NCBI GenBank assembly: GCA_014529385.2
Contig: CM043945.1
Span: forward strand, 98,058,612 to 98,122,611
DNA: 64,000 nt
Reading direction: 5' to 3'
From: Adiantum capillus-veneris
Taxonomy: Eukaryota; Streptophyta; Polypodiopsida; Polypodiales; Pteridaceae
Shown here: one piece after another, positions 39,911 to 52,240 of the stretch
Layout: the number at the start of each line of letters is the position of its first letter
How positions within the stretch are numbered: the first letter of the stretch is position 1
Notes under the pieces: model-generated
Seen by the model: the letters and a program-made list of their open reading frames with translations, nothing else
Told to the model about the DNA's origin: nothing
Database searches by the model: none
Position numbers and translations under genes: made by a program

Positions 39911-41360
39911 CTATTGGTCAATGACATTGTCGTCCCTATGCAAGCATTTATGTAAACGAATTACACGAAAAACCGGATAAATACGAGAATGCGTAGGTAA
40001 AGAGAGTTTGTAAGCCATATCTTCTACCTGCTTGAGTAGCTTAAAGGGCCCACAATATCTCAGAGATAATTTAGGTGTTGGCCTAGTTTTCAAACAATGT
40101 TCTGACACACATAAAAATACCATTCCCCTTCCACGAAGTTTACTTGCCAATGTTTCTCACATCAACATACTTTTTGTATCTATCATGTGCTTGTCTAAAA
40201 CATATCGATATGATTTTGGAGAAAAACCTTGACCTACTAAAGTCTCTCAATTGTCAACCCCACCTAACTGGTGATCTAGGTTGAAAATTATATATAAACA
40301 TGAAAGGACTAAAATCACTCATCATATGCTTTGCACTACTATAAGCAAACTCTAGAATAAGGAGTTAATCTTCTCAATCGGACTGCTTTTTGCTAACATA
40401 TGCTCTTAGCATATCGTCTAGCACCCAATTAACACGTTCAGTCTAACCATCCGTTTTTGGATGATCTGCGATACTGATGTTGAGTTGTGTACCCAATTGT
40501 TTAAACACAACTCTCCGAAAATAATTGTTAAACTTGGGATCACAATCACTTCTTTGTTGGGCAATCCATATAGTCTATATAGATTGTCAACAAATAACTT
40601 TGCTAACTCAAGAGTTTTAATGGTGGACTTGGTTGGAAATTTGCAAAGTTTAGTCAATTGATCGAGTACCACCCATACCGAGCCATGATCGCTTACAATG
40701 GTTAGTAAACCCACAATAAAATCCATAGAAATACTTTCCCATTTACCATTGGGAATATCCAAAGGATGTAAGAGACCTTCTGCTTTTAGGCACTCTGCTT
40801 TATTAACTTGACATTTTTGGCAATGCAAGATATAGTCTTGAGCATACCAATATAAACCTGGCTAGTAAAGCTGTCATCGTACGAGTGCATAAGTTTTCTT
40901 TATGTGTGGGTGCCTTGCGCTAGGATTGTCATAACATTCATAAAGAATTTGACGTCAAATGTCTATGTCTGTCGGTACACAAACTCTCCCCTTGCAGAGT
41001 AAGCACCCATTATCTATGGAGTGATTCTTCAATCTCTACATCTCATCACTCAAAAGAGGAGAAGTGGGTGTGGAGGAAAAAGACACAATTCTAGCATTGG
41101 AGTGAGAAGGATTCCTCATTTTCACATGGATCCACACTTTAAAGTATGTTTCATCATGCTCATATTTTCCCTTTAAAGACTACAAAAACTCACTTTGAAC
41201 ATTTGTAAAGAGAAGAGAGTTGATCTCAAGCATATGGCTAAGAGCATCAGCTACCACAGTGTATCGTCCTTTATGATGCCAGAGATTTGTATCATACTCC
41301 TAAAGAATCTCAGCCCACCTTGCCTTTTGACCCTTCAAATCAATTTTGTGGATGACAACT
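39911..41360 (-). pseudogene. Chromovirus-like gypsy remnant: RNase H end and integrase
   Basis: The order on the minus strand is QKARWAEIL with HHKGRYTVVADALSHMLE (RNase H end, about 41337-41215), CQKCQVNKAE (integrase zinc finger, about 40825-40796), the core WESISMDFIVGL (first catalytic D) and VVLDQLTKLCKFP (about 40740-40640), and the C-terminal LSLRYCGPFKLLKQVEDMAY with PVFRVIRLHK (about 40075-39945). The frame is interrupted repeatedly. I see no chromodomain. It belongs to a different gypsy lineage from B. Confidence 0.75.
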
Positions 41361-41378
41361 GCCTCTATTTGTCGCAAG

Positions 41379-42060
41379 ATGGCTAGAGCAAGGTTGGCCA
41401 AGGGCAAGAAAACTTTGTATGATCAAGATACAAAGCAGTGGCACCAACTCACACCGTATGAAGTCGAGATGCTAACTAAAAGAAAGGAGCAACTAGAGCA
41501 GGAGGCCATCTACATGTTAATCATGAAGTAGAATGCAGTTGCCCAGATACCTCAGAATCAGATGTTTACTACACAATCTAGAGCCGGTTAGCACAGTTGT
41601 GGGCCATCAACTCTATTTGCTCAGAAGCCACTTGATGCAATTCAGAGAGTTGCAGTGAAGAAGACACTAAATAAGAGGAAAGGAAAACGAAAAATATGAA
41701 GCCCTCACATCTGAAAATTTTGTTAGGAAAAAAATGAAAGGGGAGAAGGATGAATATTTAGAATAGGGGGGATGGTGCAATTAGACCCTTGTCTATAGGT
41801 TGAGTTTTTTCGGAGTTACCACCATCTACAAATGCCATGTGAAGTTACAAGGCAACCGTCTCATACTGTAGGATTGTGCAAACTAGTCAGAATCCACTGC
41901 CACTACCTATAAATAGGACCCATCCATCTCATTTTGGGTTTACTATTCAACTCTTGAGACCTTACCTTTGTAACTCTTACAGTTCTCAATCTAAATCAGT
42001 TGTACTTTGAACTATAACGAATACAATATTTTGAGAGTCGTTTATCTAAAGTCTGATGTC
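41379..42060 (+). mobile_element. ORF end, purine tract and LTR-like segment (3' end of an unidentified retroelement?)
   Basis: An open frame from ATG 41379 encodes about 50 residues (MARARLAKGKKTLYDQ start) and then stops at 41529-41531, with the frame readable to about 41698 through further stops. A purine tract GAATAGGGGGGATGG (41761-41775) is followed by TG at 41776 and an LTR-like stretch with a TATA box TATAAATAG at about 41909-41917. No partner LTR is seen, so the assignment rests on layout alone. Confidence 0.3.
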
Positions 42061-43735
42061 AATTCATTTGAAGTCTAAGTTTGCCATCTGGTCATCTGAA
42101 GATATTTGAAGTCCAAGTCTCTCATTTGGTCATCTGAACCTAACTCTGGAATAGCAGTCAAGTGATCCAGCTTATTCCAGTGAGCTTTTATATTATATAA
42201 ATAAAAACAAAAAAAAAACACCCATGCAGACACCCTTCCATGGGCAACCACTATCATCAAGTCAAGGTCTCGAGGCTTTTATAAGGAGCCCCAAACCCAA
42301 AATACACACTAGAACAACCCTAGGAAAAGAAATTAGAAACTATACAAAATCATATAAGACACATATAAAAGCCAAGTGCTAAGCAAGGGTGCCACCAAAA
42401 CTAGCGAGGCACTGCTACTGCTTCAACAACTGCTCTTGCCCCTTCAGGGTGAGCCCAACCACTTCCAAACATTAGAAAACACTTGCCACAATCTGACCAT
42501 CATACAAGATCCCATCCTCCGCACCACCAACTGAGCCTCCACAACATACGGGGCCGCCATGCATTGAGAGGCAAACATGGGAGCATTTCCCACTAGAAAC
42601 CATGACTGATGCATGAGAGTGACCCATGAGATGTGTTCCTGGAGAGCACCCAACATAAATAGAGTCACCTATCACACCATTGCCAGAGCTGACCACCACC
42701 CTAAGAGGCCCTTATGCCAAATCTTATGGGCCCTACATTTCGAGGCATCACATCGCATCGACGACGAGGGCCTGTTGAGCCGCAATGGCCCACGAACTAA
42801 ATAGGCATTGCCTGCTCCCCACATTCTAGTAGCAACCCTCGATTGGGGCTTCGTCCGAAGCCTTAGATCTACACCCCTACCAACAAGGATTTAATAATCA
42901 CTTGATTACACGAATTTTTTGTGATACCATGTGTTATTATCATATTCACATAATTACACATTACGTAATCACATTTAAGTCGATGAATGGTGACGTGATA
43001 ACCCACCAAAATCTTGTTGGGCTATTAATTTTCATGGCAGGCCCATTGAAAAATGGAAAAAAACCACCAATAGGCCTACCAGGATATGGAAAAACCCGAT
43101 GGGACTACCAGTTTGAGTGGTTTTTGTAGGTTAATAGGAAAGTCACGCGAACATTTAACGTGATCACATGTTTTAAAAGTGATCACTCAATGTTATTAAC
43201 ATGTTCACGTGTTTGTGATCGCGTTAATCAAATTCCTGCCTACCGAAGATGCAACATGTTTTTTCGCAAAACTGCGAGCGGCCCCCAAGGTGCCTTGGTT
43301 CCAAGAAGGGAACATATACAAAGATCTTAACAAAGCCTAAGCGATTTTGTGTTGTGCATTTATCCCTATTCCGACTCGTTATTTATTCAAGAAACCTACT
43401 TATACTTTATTGGCTCTATATGCTTATTTTATTAGCTGGAATCTTTGTAGATCCAGTCTCGTCCATAGCCCACCCCTTTGCATGTCTATCCAAAAAGCCA
43501 AAGTAAGTCATGAACTCAGGTGGGATACACTTTATCCTTGCCCAAGCTGAACTAATCGGCTCGCCCACTTCATGAAGTTGTTCTGAGAGCTGTGCAACTT
43601 TTTAAAAACAAATCAGTTTTCGCACGTACTCTTTTCGATTTTTCCCTTTTTCTCTACAATCTCCAGAGCTGTATCTTGCTAGATTCTGCTTACCTTTTAC
43701 AAAATGTGTAAGACATACTTGCTTATTGGTGTGAC
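42061..43735. other. Intergenic DNA, nothing recognised
   Basis: Several short open frames lie here, including a cysteine- and glycine-rich minus-strand one at 42472-42699, but none has a recognisable domain or supporting context. I see no RNA gene. Confidence 0.3.
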
Positions 43736-43750
43736 AAAAGTAGATTTGTG

Positions 43751-44118
43751 TTTTTTTGTTCATCTGAGGTGGCAAGCTTCGCAGAATTATCCATGAAAGC
43801 AGAGTGCTAATATGGACGCTCGGGCGCAAGCAAAACTTGGATGATTGGTCTAGGGTTACTTGTGCCTTGTTGTCAGCGGAATGCTTAGATAAGGGAAAAA
43901 TCATGAAACCAGAAAATTAGTGAAGAACATGATAATGAACCTTGTGTATCAAGGGCATGGGGGCAGGTCGTTAGGGGTGGCTCCACAGATAGCTGATGTA
44001 AGCCTGGAAGGTGTCATGGCTCGACACGAGCATGGCAAGTTCTTGTAATTTTTTTGAGATGATCAATATAATTCACTCACAATTGTGAGTTTTGCAAAAA
44101 AAAAAAAAAAAAAAAAAA
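43751..44118 (+). mobile_element. Poly(A)-tailed retroposon (5'-truncated LINE-like or SINE)
   Basis: AAAAGTAGATTTGTG at 43736-43750 is repeated at 44115-44129; the A-rich start merges with the tail, leaving 11 unambiguous bases. Between them lies a 370-bp insert ending in 22 A residues (44097-44118). Target duplication plus a 3' A tail is the mark of target-primed insertion. No reverse transcriptase motif is present in this short piece, so LINE 3' end, SINE or processed transcript cannot be separated. It lies about 215 bp upstream of the NRP start codon. Confidence 0.65.
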
Positions 44119-44129
44119 GTAGATTTGTG

Positions 44130-44333
44130 GGTGGTAGTTATTTGCATGAGCTTTGGTTGGTTCAAAGCACACTTCAAAATTTAGAGCCAAGCTCCCGTTC
44201 GTGTGAAAGAGAGCTCCCACTCTAAAACTATTGCGCCAAACTGTACAGTGACTTGGTGAGTGGTGAGCTGCCTGCTTTCATCCTAAACCTAATTCCCTGT
44301 GGGGTCTTCTTCGTCTGCTCTGCAGCTTCCTTG
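44130..44333 (+). promoter_or_regulatory. Promoter/5' UTR region of the NRP gene
   Basis: About 200 bp separate the retroposon from the ATG. The last 90 bp are pyrimidine-rich (TCTTCTTCGTCTGCTCTGCAG), typical of a plant 5' UTR. No TATA box is obvious. The start site cannot be placed from sequence alone. Confidence 0.35.
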
Positions 44334-47300
44334 ATGGCGGATAAAGGCAAGAAAGCCAAGGTCGAGGATGAGGATGGGTCTGAGCCGAGGGATTCGGAGC
44401 TCTTTCTCACCATTCAGAAGCTGCAGGAGGTCCAAGATGAGCTCGAAAAGGTAGGCTTTCATTTGCTTTTTGTACTTGGTTGGAAAATTATTGGAACGGA
44501 GGCGCGTTTTTTTCCGCTTTTTTCTGTGGGATGGAAGCTAGACAGTTTCCTCGCTCATGCGAAGCGTGGTTATGGTGGGTTGTATGAACAGACTGGTGAA
44601 CTGCAGGGAATCTTTGAATTATCAGAGTTTCTTTCTGCGGACAGCTCAATGCAGTAGATGTAGCTCAATCAAGAAACTGAGACTCTTGGGGACAAGAGTG
44701 CAGATCGGAAGCTTTATGGCACCGTCATGTTTCACTCTCACGTGAATGTATGATGTGTACTGGTTGCGCATCTCTATTGATGTCTGGTAGTTGGACAAAC
44801 TTTACTTTGTTAGAACTTTACAATTTGGAGTTAGTTTAGGTTTAAATTTTTAAATTTTAAGACTTTAGGAATTTAGATTATAGTATTTGTTTAAGGTTCT
44901 GTCAAAGTATGGGATTTAATGTTATGGGACTTAAGATATAAGCTTAGTAAGTGTCTTTTTGTTCATGCTACATTGAGCTGTTTTGCCCTCTTCACAAATT
45001 CCCATCCTTTAGTGGCCCATCTTATGTTTACGGGATAGGTTTATTTGTGATGGCTGTAGTAGGGGTCGATTGTGTTCATGTGTCCACATGTCTTTTTGCT
45101 TAGTGAGACTTTGGGTTCTTCTGGCCTGCTCTTGCTTTTGTTCATTCTGGTATTCAAGTTTAAGCAATTGGCGTATTTTTAAATGGGGGCTCAAATGCAA
45201 CAAACTGATTACGGAGTCTGTCGGTACCAGTTGCATAGAGTCTGGTGGTTCTGGATGATTACTGTTCTTTCTTTCAAAGGTGAAACTTGGCTTATTGCTT
45301 TGTTTATCTTGGTATATGTTTGGTGGATGACTACCGTTATAAGTTGTGCTTTCTTTCAAAGGCGAATTTTGGGTTGATCCTTGGTTCATCTTGTTACGTG
45401 TTTAGTGATATAGCAGACATCAGATTTTTATCGTTACTTTTTGAGTAAGGATACTCATTCAAAAGAATCATGACAAACATTTGTTCATTTTTGCATCGTA
45501 GTAAGTTTATTGTCAACGTTTCCTCTTTTGGAATGTTTAAGACAATCAGTAGTAAATTCAAGAAAAGTGGGAAGCTTAAAAGGCCACTTATTGTTTAACT
45601 TAGTAACACACTAATATGTTTGTGAATGTCATACACCATGTTTTCCATGTGAAGAATGTCTCAAACCTTTCTGTGCTTTTCTCTATCTGTGTTTACAGAG
45701 GAGCAGTTGTGGGCCTGTATTGACTAGCTTGTGTAGTGTGCAACATCAGGTGGTCTTCTAGAGAAGCTAAGATTTTAGCAGTCTTGGTCCCTTTAGTTAT
45801 GCTAGTCAAGCACTTAGTATAGCAGGAACTTCCTCCTGTAGATTTTTGTCAAATTAATGGTTGTAATCCTTGAGGCTTTTTGGACTGATGTTCTTGTTAA
45901 AACCCTGCACTATTGTATTATGCTTATGCCATCTTGTTTAGCATTTGAGCATCTGGAGTGTACCTGCTTTTGCAACGCAGCATTCCAAGTCATAAGTTTT
46001 TTAAGTGAACATTTTATTCCTATGAGTTGATATTTTGCGATCGCAAGGTAGACACCAAGAGAAGGATGATATTATACTCGTGCATCTACTTGCAAGGCAG
46101 CACTCGATCTTTTTTTACTTGCGCCTTGTTGGGCTGTAGTGTCTGAAGTATAATGTAAGGGGTCTTTGTGTCAGTTGTAAGAAGTTAGTTTTGGTTGCTT
46201 GAATTAACAGGTGAATGAGGAAGCTAGCGACAAGGTTTTGGAGGTTGAGCAGAAGTATAATAAAATTCGAAAGCCGGTTTACCAAAAAAGATCGGAAATC
46301 ATACAACGGATTCCTGACTTTTGGCTAACTGCAGTATGTGCAAATCTGTGTAAACACTTTTTTTCTTCTCTCTGAAGCTTTCGGCATTGGCTAGGAGTTT
46401 TGTTACTTGGAAATTTGAAAGGATTTCACTGTCTTTGCTCACAGTTTCTCAGCCACCCTGCCCTCAGCGAGATCCTGACGGACAATGATCAAAAGGTCAT
46501 CTTTCTTTTGTTACAGTCCCCTATTTTCTGTGTGTTAGAGCTTGTCCATTGGCTATATCACTCTTCATGCAGGTTTTTAAGTTTTTACAATCCTTGGAAG
46601 TGGATGAATTCCCAGATATCAAGTCTGGATACAGCATAACTTTTGTAAGGGCTCTCTCATTACTAAGAACACGTGTATTGTTATTATCTGTAAATCTGAA
46701 TGGCGTATTCACAGTGTAGCTTGAGGGACCGCTTTCTATCTCGTGATTAAGATGTATGGAAAGATCAGCAGCTTGACGGTTTTTTTACAGACATTCAATT
46801 CCAATCCCTATTTTGAGAATAGCAGCCTGGCCAAGTCGTTTCATATTTCCGAGGAGGGAACAACGACAGTGAAGTGCTCTGAGATTAAGTGGCAACATGG
46901 CATGGTGAGCCGACCTGGTCAAGCTTGATTGCAGTTAGTATGCGTAAGAGATTGCTGGGTTGTGACAGACATGCAATTTTTTGGTTTCAATTGGACATGT
47001 GTAGGACTTTACTAATGGAGTAAAGCATGCCGTTGGGACAAAGCGGTCTCTGCCTGAGGAGAGGTTTGTTGAATTAACCATACTTACAGGCTTTAGCCTG
47101 TAATTGAACGGAGTTGTTGTGGGGTGAACGCTGTGTTCATTAACAGTTGTTGCGGCTGAGTGTACCGGCATGGTGTCCGTTTCCCCTGTTTTGCATTGAT
47201 GGATTGATGTTTGTCCTTTGGTTTGCTTGCTGTTTCAAGCCAAGTTCTTTTTAGAGCTTGAGTACTGAGCCATGTTTCTTTGATGGTTTTATCTTTTAGT

Positions 47301-48931
47301 TGATTGCTGTAATTTTTTCCATGCTCTACTAGAATTTTTAAGTTGCCTTGTGTTTTCTAGACTTTGATTTACCTACTCCTGCCAGATAATGTCGGATTTA
47401 CCCTTGTGAAAGACCTCTCTTGATCTATTTTGCCGTTTTTATCGGGTTTTTTTTTGGTTTGTGAAGGATAAATTGGTTGAAAGAATATTGTGCATTCTGA
47501 GTATGCTTTCTTGCATTTACTGATTAACCAGGTGCCTTGATCAATTTTTACATTTGCTTTTTCTGTGCAAGTGGTAGCTTTTATCACAGTATTTGGCCGT
47601 TGTCTTTGGAGGATGATAGAAGCTCAGTTTGCTGAAAGTAGTTGAAAACAACTTACTAATGTGTGGAGACCTACATGGTATCTTTGGCACTGGAGGTGTG
47701 AGTAAAGATGCTAAGCTTTCAGGCACGATAAAGTTGGTGATCTTTCACTATCTGTTTTGACAAACAGGAAAGTAATCTTTGACTCTAATACATTAGGAAT
47801 TAAGATGCGTTATTGTTTCCCTTGTAATGCAATCAGGTTTATGGGTTTCATTTAAGAGTTTGCTTTTCAAGTTTTGGAATCAAGATTTTACACTGCTGCC
47901 TTCTTGGTGTGTATGGTATGAAGGTGAGTGTACACATAAAATTAGCTGTATCCTCACTGAAGCTCTTCTCACTTGCCTTGCCTTTTTGAGAAGAAGTTTT
48001 TTTCTCCTTATAGTCATAGAACCTGCTTTCTTGTACAAGTTCATGTGTGTCTTTGATTGTAGTAACTTGTACAAATTCATGTGAAATTTGAAATTTCTGC
48101 ATTTTTAATTATTCGGGCAAAGTGTTTCAGTTTAGTCTTTGTCTGAGAAAGCAAAGTTAAGTTTTTGTGACAGTAAATGTTCTCTGGCAGTTTTTTCAAA
48201 TGGTTCGTAGAGACGGGCTGGACTCAAGATGAGGTACTCGAAACATTACTATTAGTCTAGATAATAAACAGTGCATAGCAGCTGCTTAGTCTATTGGTTA
48301 GGATCCTTGAGAATCATTATCTACAGTTTGAATGGAGCTGTGCAAATTGGTCCACTTTTAAGCATGCCCTTGCCTATGCAGATTGCCGATATTATACGCG
48401 AGGATTTATGGCCAAATCCATTGAAGTATTTCCATAATGTAAGGGTTTTAGTTTTCAAGATTGTTGCAGTAAAAGTCAGGACAAACTCTTGTGTTTTTGG
48501 GATTGGCCTGTATTTTGCTATTTGTGGTTGGCAAAACAGGATCAAGATGATGAAGACGACGAAGATGACGACGACGAAGATGATGACGATGACGAGGAAT
48601 TTGATGATGAGGGTGGTGAAAATGAGGTTGGATATGCTGTTTAATTATTGTGGACCAGCAAGTGGGGAAATTAAAAAATAATCATGCCTGTCTCTTGATC
48701 TTGTTTGTTTGAGCAAACGGTTTCTTTCTGTTTTACCTTCTCAAGTTTTGAAGCGTTGGAGCGCATAAAATTGTAAAAACTTCTTTTGACATGTATGTAG
48801 TTATTTCTCACTTCGATTTTGGTTGTGTGAAGAGCGGGTGTTGGTAGTGATACTCATTTGTTCTGCCACAGGGTCAAGGGGAGGGCGAGGAGGATGGTGA
48901 CGAGGATGAGGATGAAGAGGAGGATGAGTAG
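44334..48931 (+). CDS. NRP: NAP1-related protein (NRP/SET-type histone chaperone), ten coding exons
   Basis: Coding exons: 44334-44450, 46211-46333, 46445-46495, 46573-46644, 46791-46904, 47005-47063, 48191-48233, 48382-48438, 48540-48626, 48872-48931. All introns begin GT and end AG, all phases join, and the product is 260 residues, close to the roughly 256 of the Arabidopsis proteins. NRP/SET proteins bind H2A-H2B and act in nucleosome assembly and DNA repair in the nucleus. Residues 1-20 include a basic KGKKAKV. Residues 22-75 form the long dimerisation helix ([17 protein letters not shown], then [16 protein letters not shown]). The earmuff domain has [32 protein letters not shown] and EIKWQ, then SFFKWF at about 179-184 and [14 protein letters not shown]. 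Residues 213-260 are an almost purely acidic tail. No stop or shift is present, so the gene looks functional. NRP1 versus NRP2 cannot be decided. Confidence 0.93.
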
Positions 48932-49604
48932 TTATCAGCATTACACCCGGGCTTGTTCAGAGCTGCCCTCAAGTGCTATGTACGGCTCTTCTGCTAGTTG
49001 GAAAACCTCACCATAACTTATTAGTAACTTCATGTAGCTCCCTTGCATTGCCATCAATATATGCAATGGCTGCCAACGGGTTTGCTTAGGCTGTATATCA
49101 GGAAGACAAGTTTAACAGGTTTTGGAAGCATACGTCCAGATGTATCGCTGTTTCATCGTCGCAATACTATAATAGTCTGAACAAGAGATACCCAACTTCC
49201 CAGTTTGCTCTGTGTTTGGTTGGACAAGTACATTCATTAGGACCCTCAGCTCTAGATCCAGCATTTGGGTGGTAACAATTGGTTTCAAGTAACTGGTATT
49301 CCATACCAGCCTATTAAAGATTACAATTTTCTAGTGCACGTTTTGTAAAGGAGGTTTCACCAATTCTGTAAAGGGGGTTAACCCAGTGACTATATAGCTT
49401 ACTTTTCTTGGCAATTCTTTGTTTTTGACATGGGCTGTTGAGATGTTTCAAGGTCTTTCTAAGCAGCAATTCTGAATTCGAGGAAAGTGATAATTTTCTG
49501 TTCAAAACAGCTGTGTCATCGATGCTAGTATCAAAGTGGACCTCTTCTCTTTGAGGTCTCTTGGAATTGATCCTATGATGCTAAAATCTCTCCTCTCATG
49601 GATG
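48932..49604 (+). other. 3' UTR and downstream region of the NRP gene
   Basis: The stop TAG is at 48929-48931. A-rich and T-rich signals suitable for plant polyadenylation are scattered here, but no single site stands out. No further gene is seen. Confidence 0.3.
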
Positions 49605-49902
49605 GATGTGTGTGTGTGTGTGTGTGTGGTAGAATGGATATCCTAGTTCCCCCTTGAGGATCAGGCCTTGAGTTCAAGGCTAGTCAGAATAGATCTTCGA
49701 GGTCTCTTGGGATTTCTTCTCCTCTTCAGTGGTTGCATATAAAAGAAATGTTTTTATGTAACAGTTCTATGACTTAGGGAGTCTTTTGTTTACTTGTGTT
49801 TTGTGTTGCCCTTACATCGCATCTCTCTCTCTCTCTCTCTCTCATAGGTCACTTTGGCCTTTTGAAGATTTCAATATATCATTTCATTTCTAAGCACCCA
49901 TG

Positions 49903-49946
<44 letters not shown>

Positions 49947-50126
49947 CAGAGCACCCATGAAATTGCAATGTCACACTAGTTGCATGCTCTCCCTTTGAGT
50001 GCCATGGGGTGGGATTAATGGCTCATTGGGGCGGTTGGTGAATCTCTACCGTCTAATTGAAAAACTAAAGAAGGATCCCGAGATAAGTGTGTGACTATTC
50101 TTGGGATGCGGGGCTTAATCTTCACT

Positions 50127-50185
<59 letters not shown>
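49605..50185. repeat. Microsatellites: (GT)n, (CT)n and a 57-base C run
   Basis: (GT)n lies at about 49609-49627, (CT)n at 49823-49843 and 49906-49943, and 57 consecutive C at 50129-50185. GCACCCATGAAAT or GCACCCATGAATT occurs at 49896, 49951 and 50186 next to these tracts, so a short unit has been copied along with them. Confidence 0.9.
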
Positions 50186-50186
<1 letters not shown>

Positions 50187-51921
50187 CACCCATGAATTGA
50201 AGTGGGGTGAGAGCTCAAACCCTTAACCATCATGCCCACGAGTGTACCTTGCTTTAGATGTAGGATTGATTGTGTGGTTGTAATTCCAAAAACATTAATC
50301 CCGAGATTAGTTTTCACAGATCAATGGCCAAGATATAGAGGTGGCCCCGATTTGAATATAGGCCATTGATACAATGGCACATAAAGCTGAGGTGTAGCTT
50401 GGCTTCGTCGTCAAGGTAGGGTAAAACCCCCATCTTAAAGCCACCTAAGCTGCAAGGCAGTTTTGTGAGCTCTGCACTTCACCAAATTAGAAGCTGAGGG
50501 GTGCATTCGAAAGCTGAACAGTGTTGCTATCTCCAAACGAAATACAGTGACTAACCAATTTCGACAGAGGACATACGACGCTCGGGACAAACCTCAATGA
50601 GGCATGAATGAGAAGCATGTCAAGGGGGAGTAGAGACTCGAACACAAATCCAACGGCTGCACCTACTCAAAGAATCTCCAAATGCAAGGGATGCCACTGC
50701 TATGGTATAGCCAATAAAACTGATGTGCGCTCTTGAATTTCCCACCACAACCATCCGAACAAAGATAGCATGAAGAGTATGTAATGTGGCACTCATGGAG
50801 GAAAAGATCATGCTATTAAAAACAATGCTACAAAAATTGCACACCATTAGAGCAATCATCACAAATGTAAAAAATGGTACTCGCATATGATCAGACGCGA
50901 CTCCTCGGAGCTCTCTACCCTGTCAATTGCGGCCTCTGTATGACAACACAATGTCGGGGGATCATGGGTTTGGGAGGTGATCCGAGAAGGCATCGGGCCT
51001 CAGGAAAGAGAAAGATGAGATACACAACATAAGAACTTTGCACAAATGAGAACAAAAATTGTATTGCTTAATAAATTCAAAAACTAATTACAAAGTTAGC
51101 CTCAAATGGGCACTGTAAGCTCCTTTCCTTCTTCTTGAATGAGAGTGAAAAGAGAGAGAAGCAATGTTGCAAAGAAGAGTGCGAGACAGGGTGTAATCTT
51201 CCTCTTCCCAGTCCTTCCACTTTCCCCTTGCTTCTGCACTCGCCTTAGCTTCTCCGACTTCCCTTGGTCCTCTAGTCCTTCAAAAACACACACACGCCCC
51301 AAGAGAGCGATATTGTGTGAGCTCTTCCCATCCTTTGAGCTTGCCTTCGCCTTCCTTGGAACTGCACAAGAGACAGAGAGATGGAGGATCACTGAGAGAG
51401 AACACCTTCAAGCTTTCTCACTGCCAAAGATCTCCTCTTCCTCCTCACTTTGTTCTCCAAAGCCACACGCAAAAAGCTCTTCCAAAACTCCACTAAAGCT
51501 CGTTTTTGTTGTCCTCCACAAAATAGGAAACATTTTACCCCTACTTTTGTCCACCTCCATATCTTTAGCATCCCTTGCACACGACATGACACATCCCTAG
51601 CCCATGCCGCCTTGGGGTCATCACGGTGGCATGACAACCCCTTATGGGACCTTATCTTTGCTTACATAGGAGGGGGTGGGGGGGCGGGGGTGTTTCAAAG
51701 GCTCCTACATGTGAACATGGCCAAGATGCTGTCATTGCGGCCACCGTTCCACCTAGCCCACTTACGTGCATGGGCGCCCACTATGCATAGTGTGCAACCT
51801 ATGCCGTAGCCACTAGAGGGGGGACCTCCCCAAGGGAGCTTCATCGCATTATGATGCTAAGGAGAGACCCAAGGTTTTCTATTTATACCACACACCTTGG
51901 CCCTCACATGGCGCATGTGGG

Positions 51922-51923
<2 letters not shown>
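50186..51923. other. Intergenic DNA, nothing firmly recognised
   Basis: Open frames at 51102-51809 overlap on both strands and show no known domain. The phrase CAATGTCGGGGGATCATGGG near 50951 could be an LTR border but no partner is visible. Confidence 0.25.

Positions 51924-51973
<50 letters not shown>
51924..51973. repeat. (AC)25 microsatellite
   Basis: Uninterrupted AC dinucleotides follow GGGCT. Confidence 0.95.
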
Positions 51974-51976
<3 letters not shown>

Positions 51977-52163
51977 TCTAGAACACATGTGAAGCAAGAA
52001 TGCTCAAACAAGAGGGAAAACTTAAGAGAGAAGAGAATATTAACACTAATCATACACCATTAATACACATAAGCTTGAAAAACAAGAGCAAGTAGAGAGA
52101 ACTTAGCTTCCATTAACCTCAATGACGACTACATATGCATGTGGAAGATCCAAGCTCCATAGC

Positions 52164-52240
52164 CACTCCTCTTCTTCTTCTCCACACTCACCTCACACTC
52201 CTCTTCTTCTTCTTCTCCACACTCACCTCACACTCCCTTC
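52164..52240. repeat. Short tandem duplication with CTT-rich core
   Basis: CACTCCTCTTCTTCTTC followed by TCCACACTCACCT is present twice in direct order, with one extra CTT in the second copy. Confidence 0.85.

Noticed and set aside
42444-42699. Cysteine- and glycine-rich minus-strand open frames
   Set aside because: No recognisable domain, two overlapping frames look equally open, and no promoter or neighbouring gene supports them.
48271-48681. Single long open frame across exons 8-9 of NRP
   Set aside because: It is in a shifted frame at exon 9 (reads KMMKTTK instead of the acidic tail); the spliced model agrees with the family.
50620-50740. Minus-strand B-box-like GTGTTCGAGTC with a possible A box, SINE candidate
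   Set aside because: Box spacing is too long for a tRNA, and no tail or target duplication is visible.
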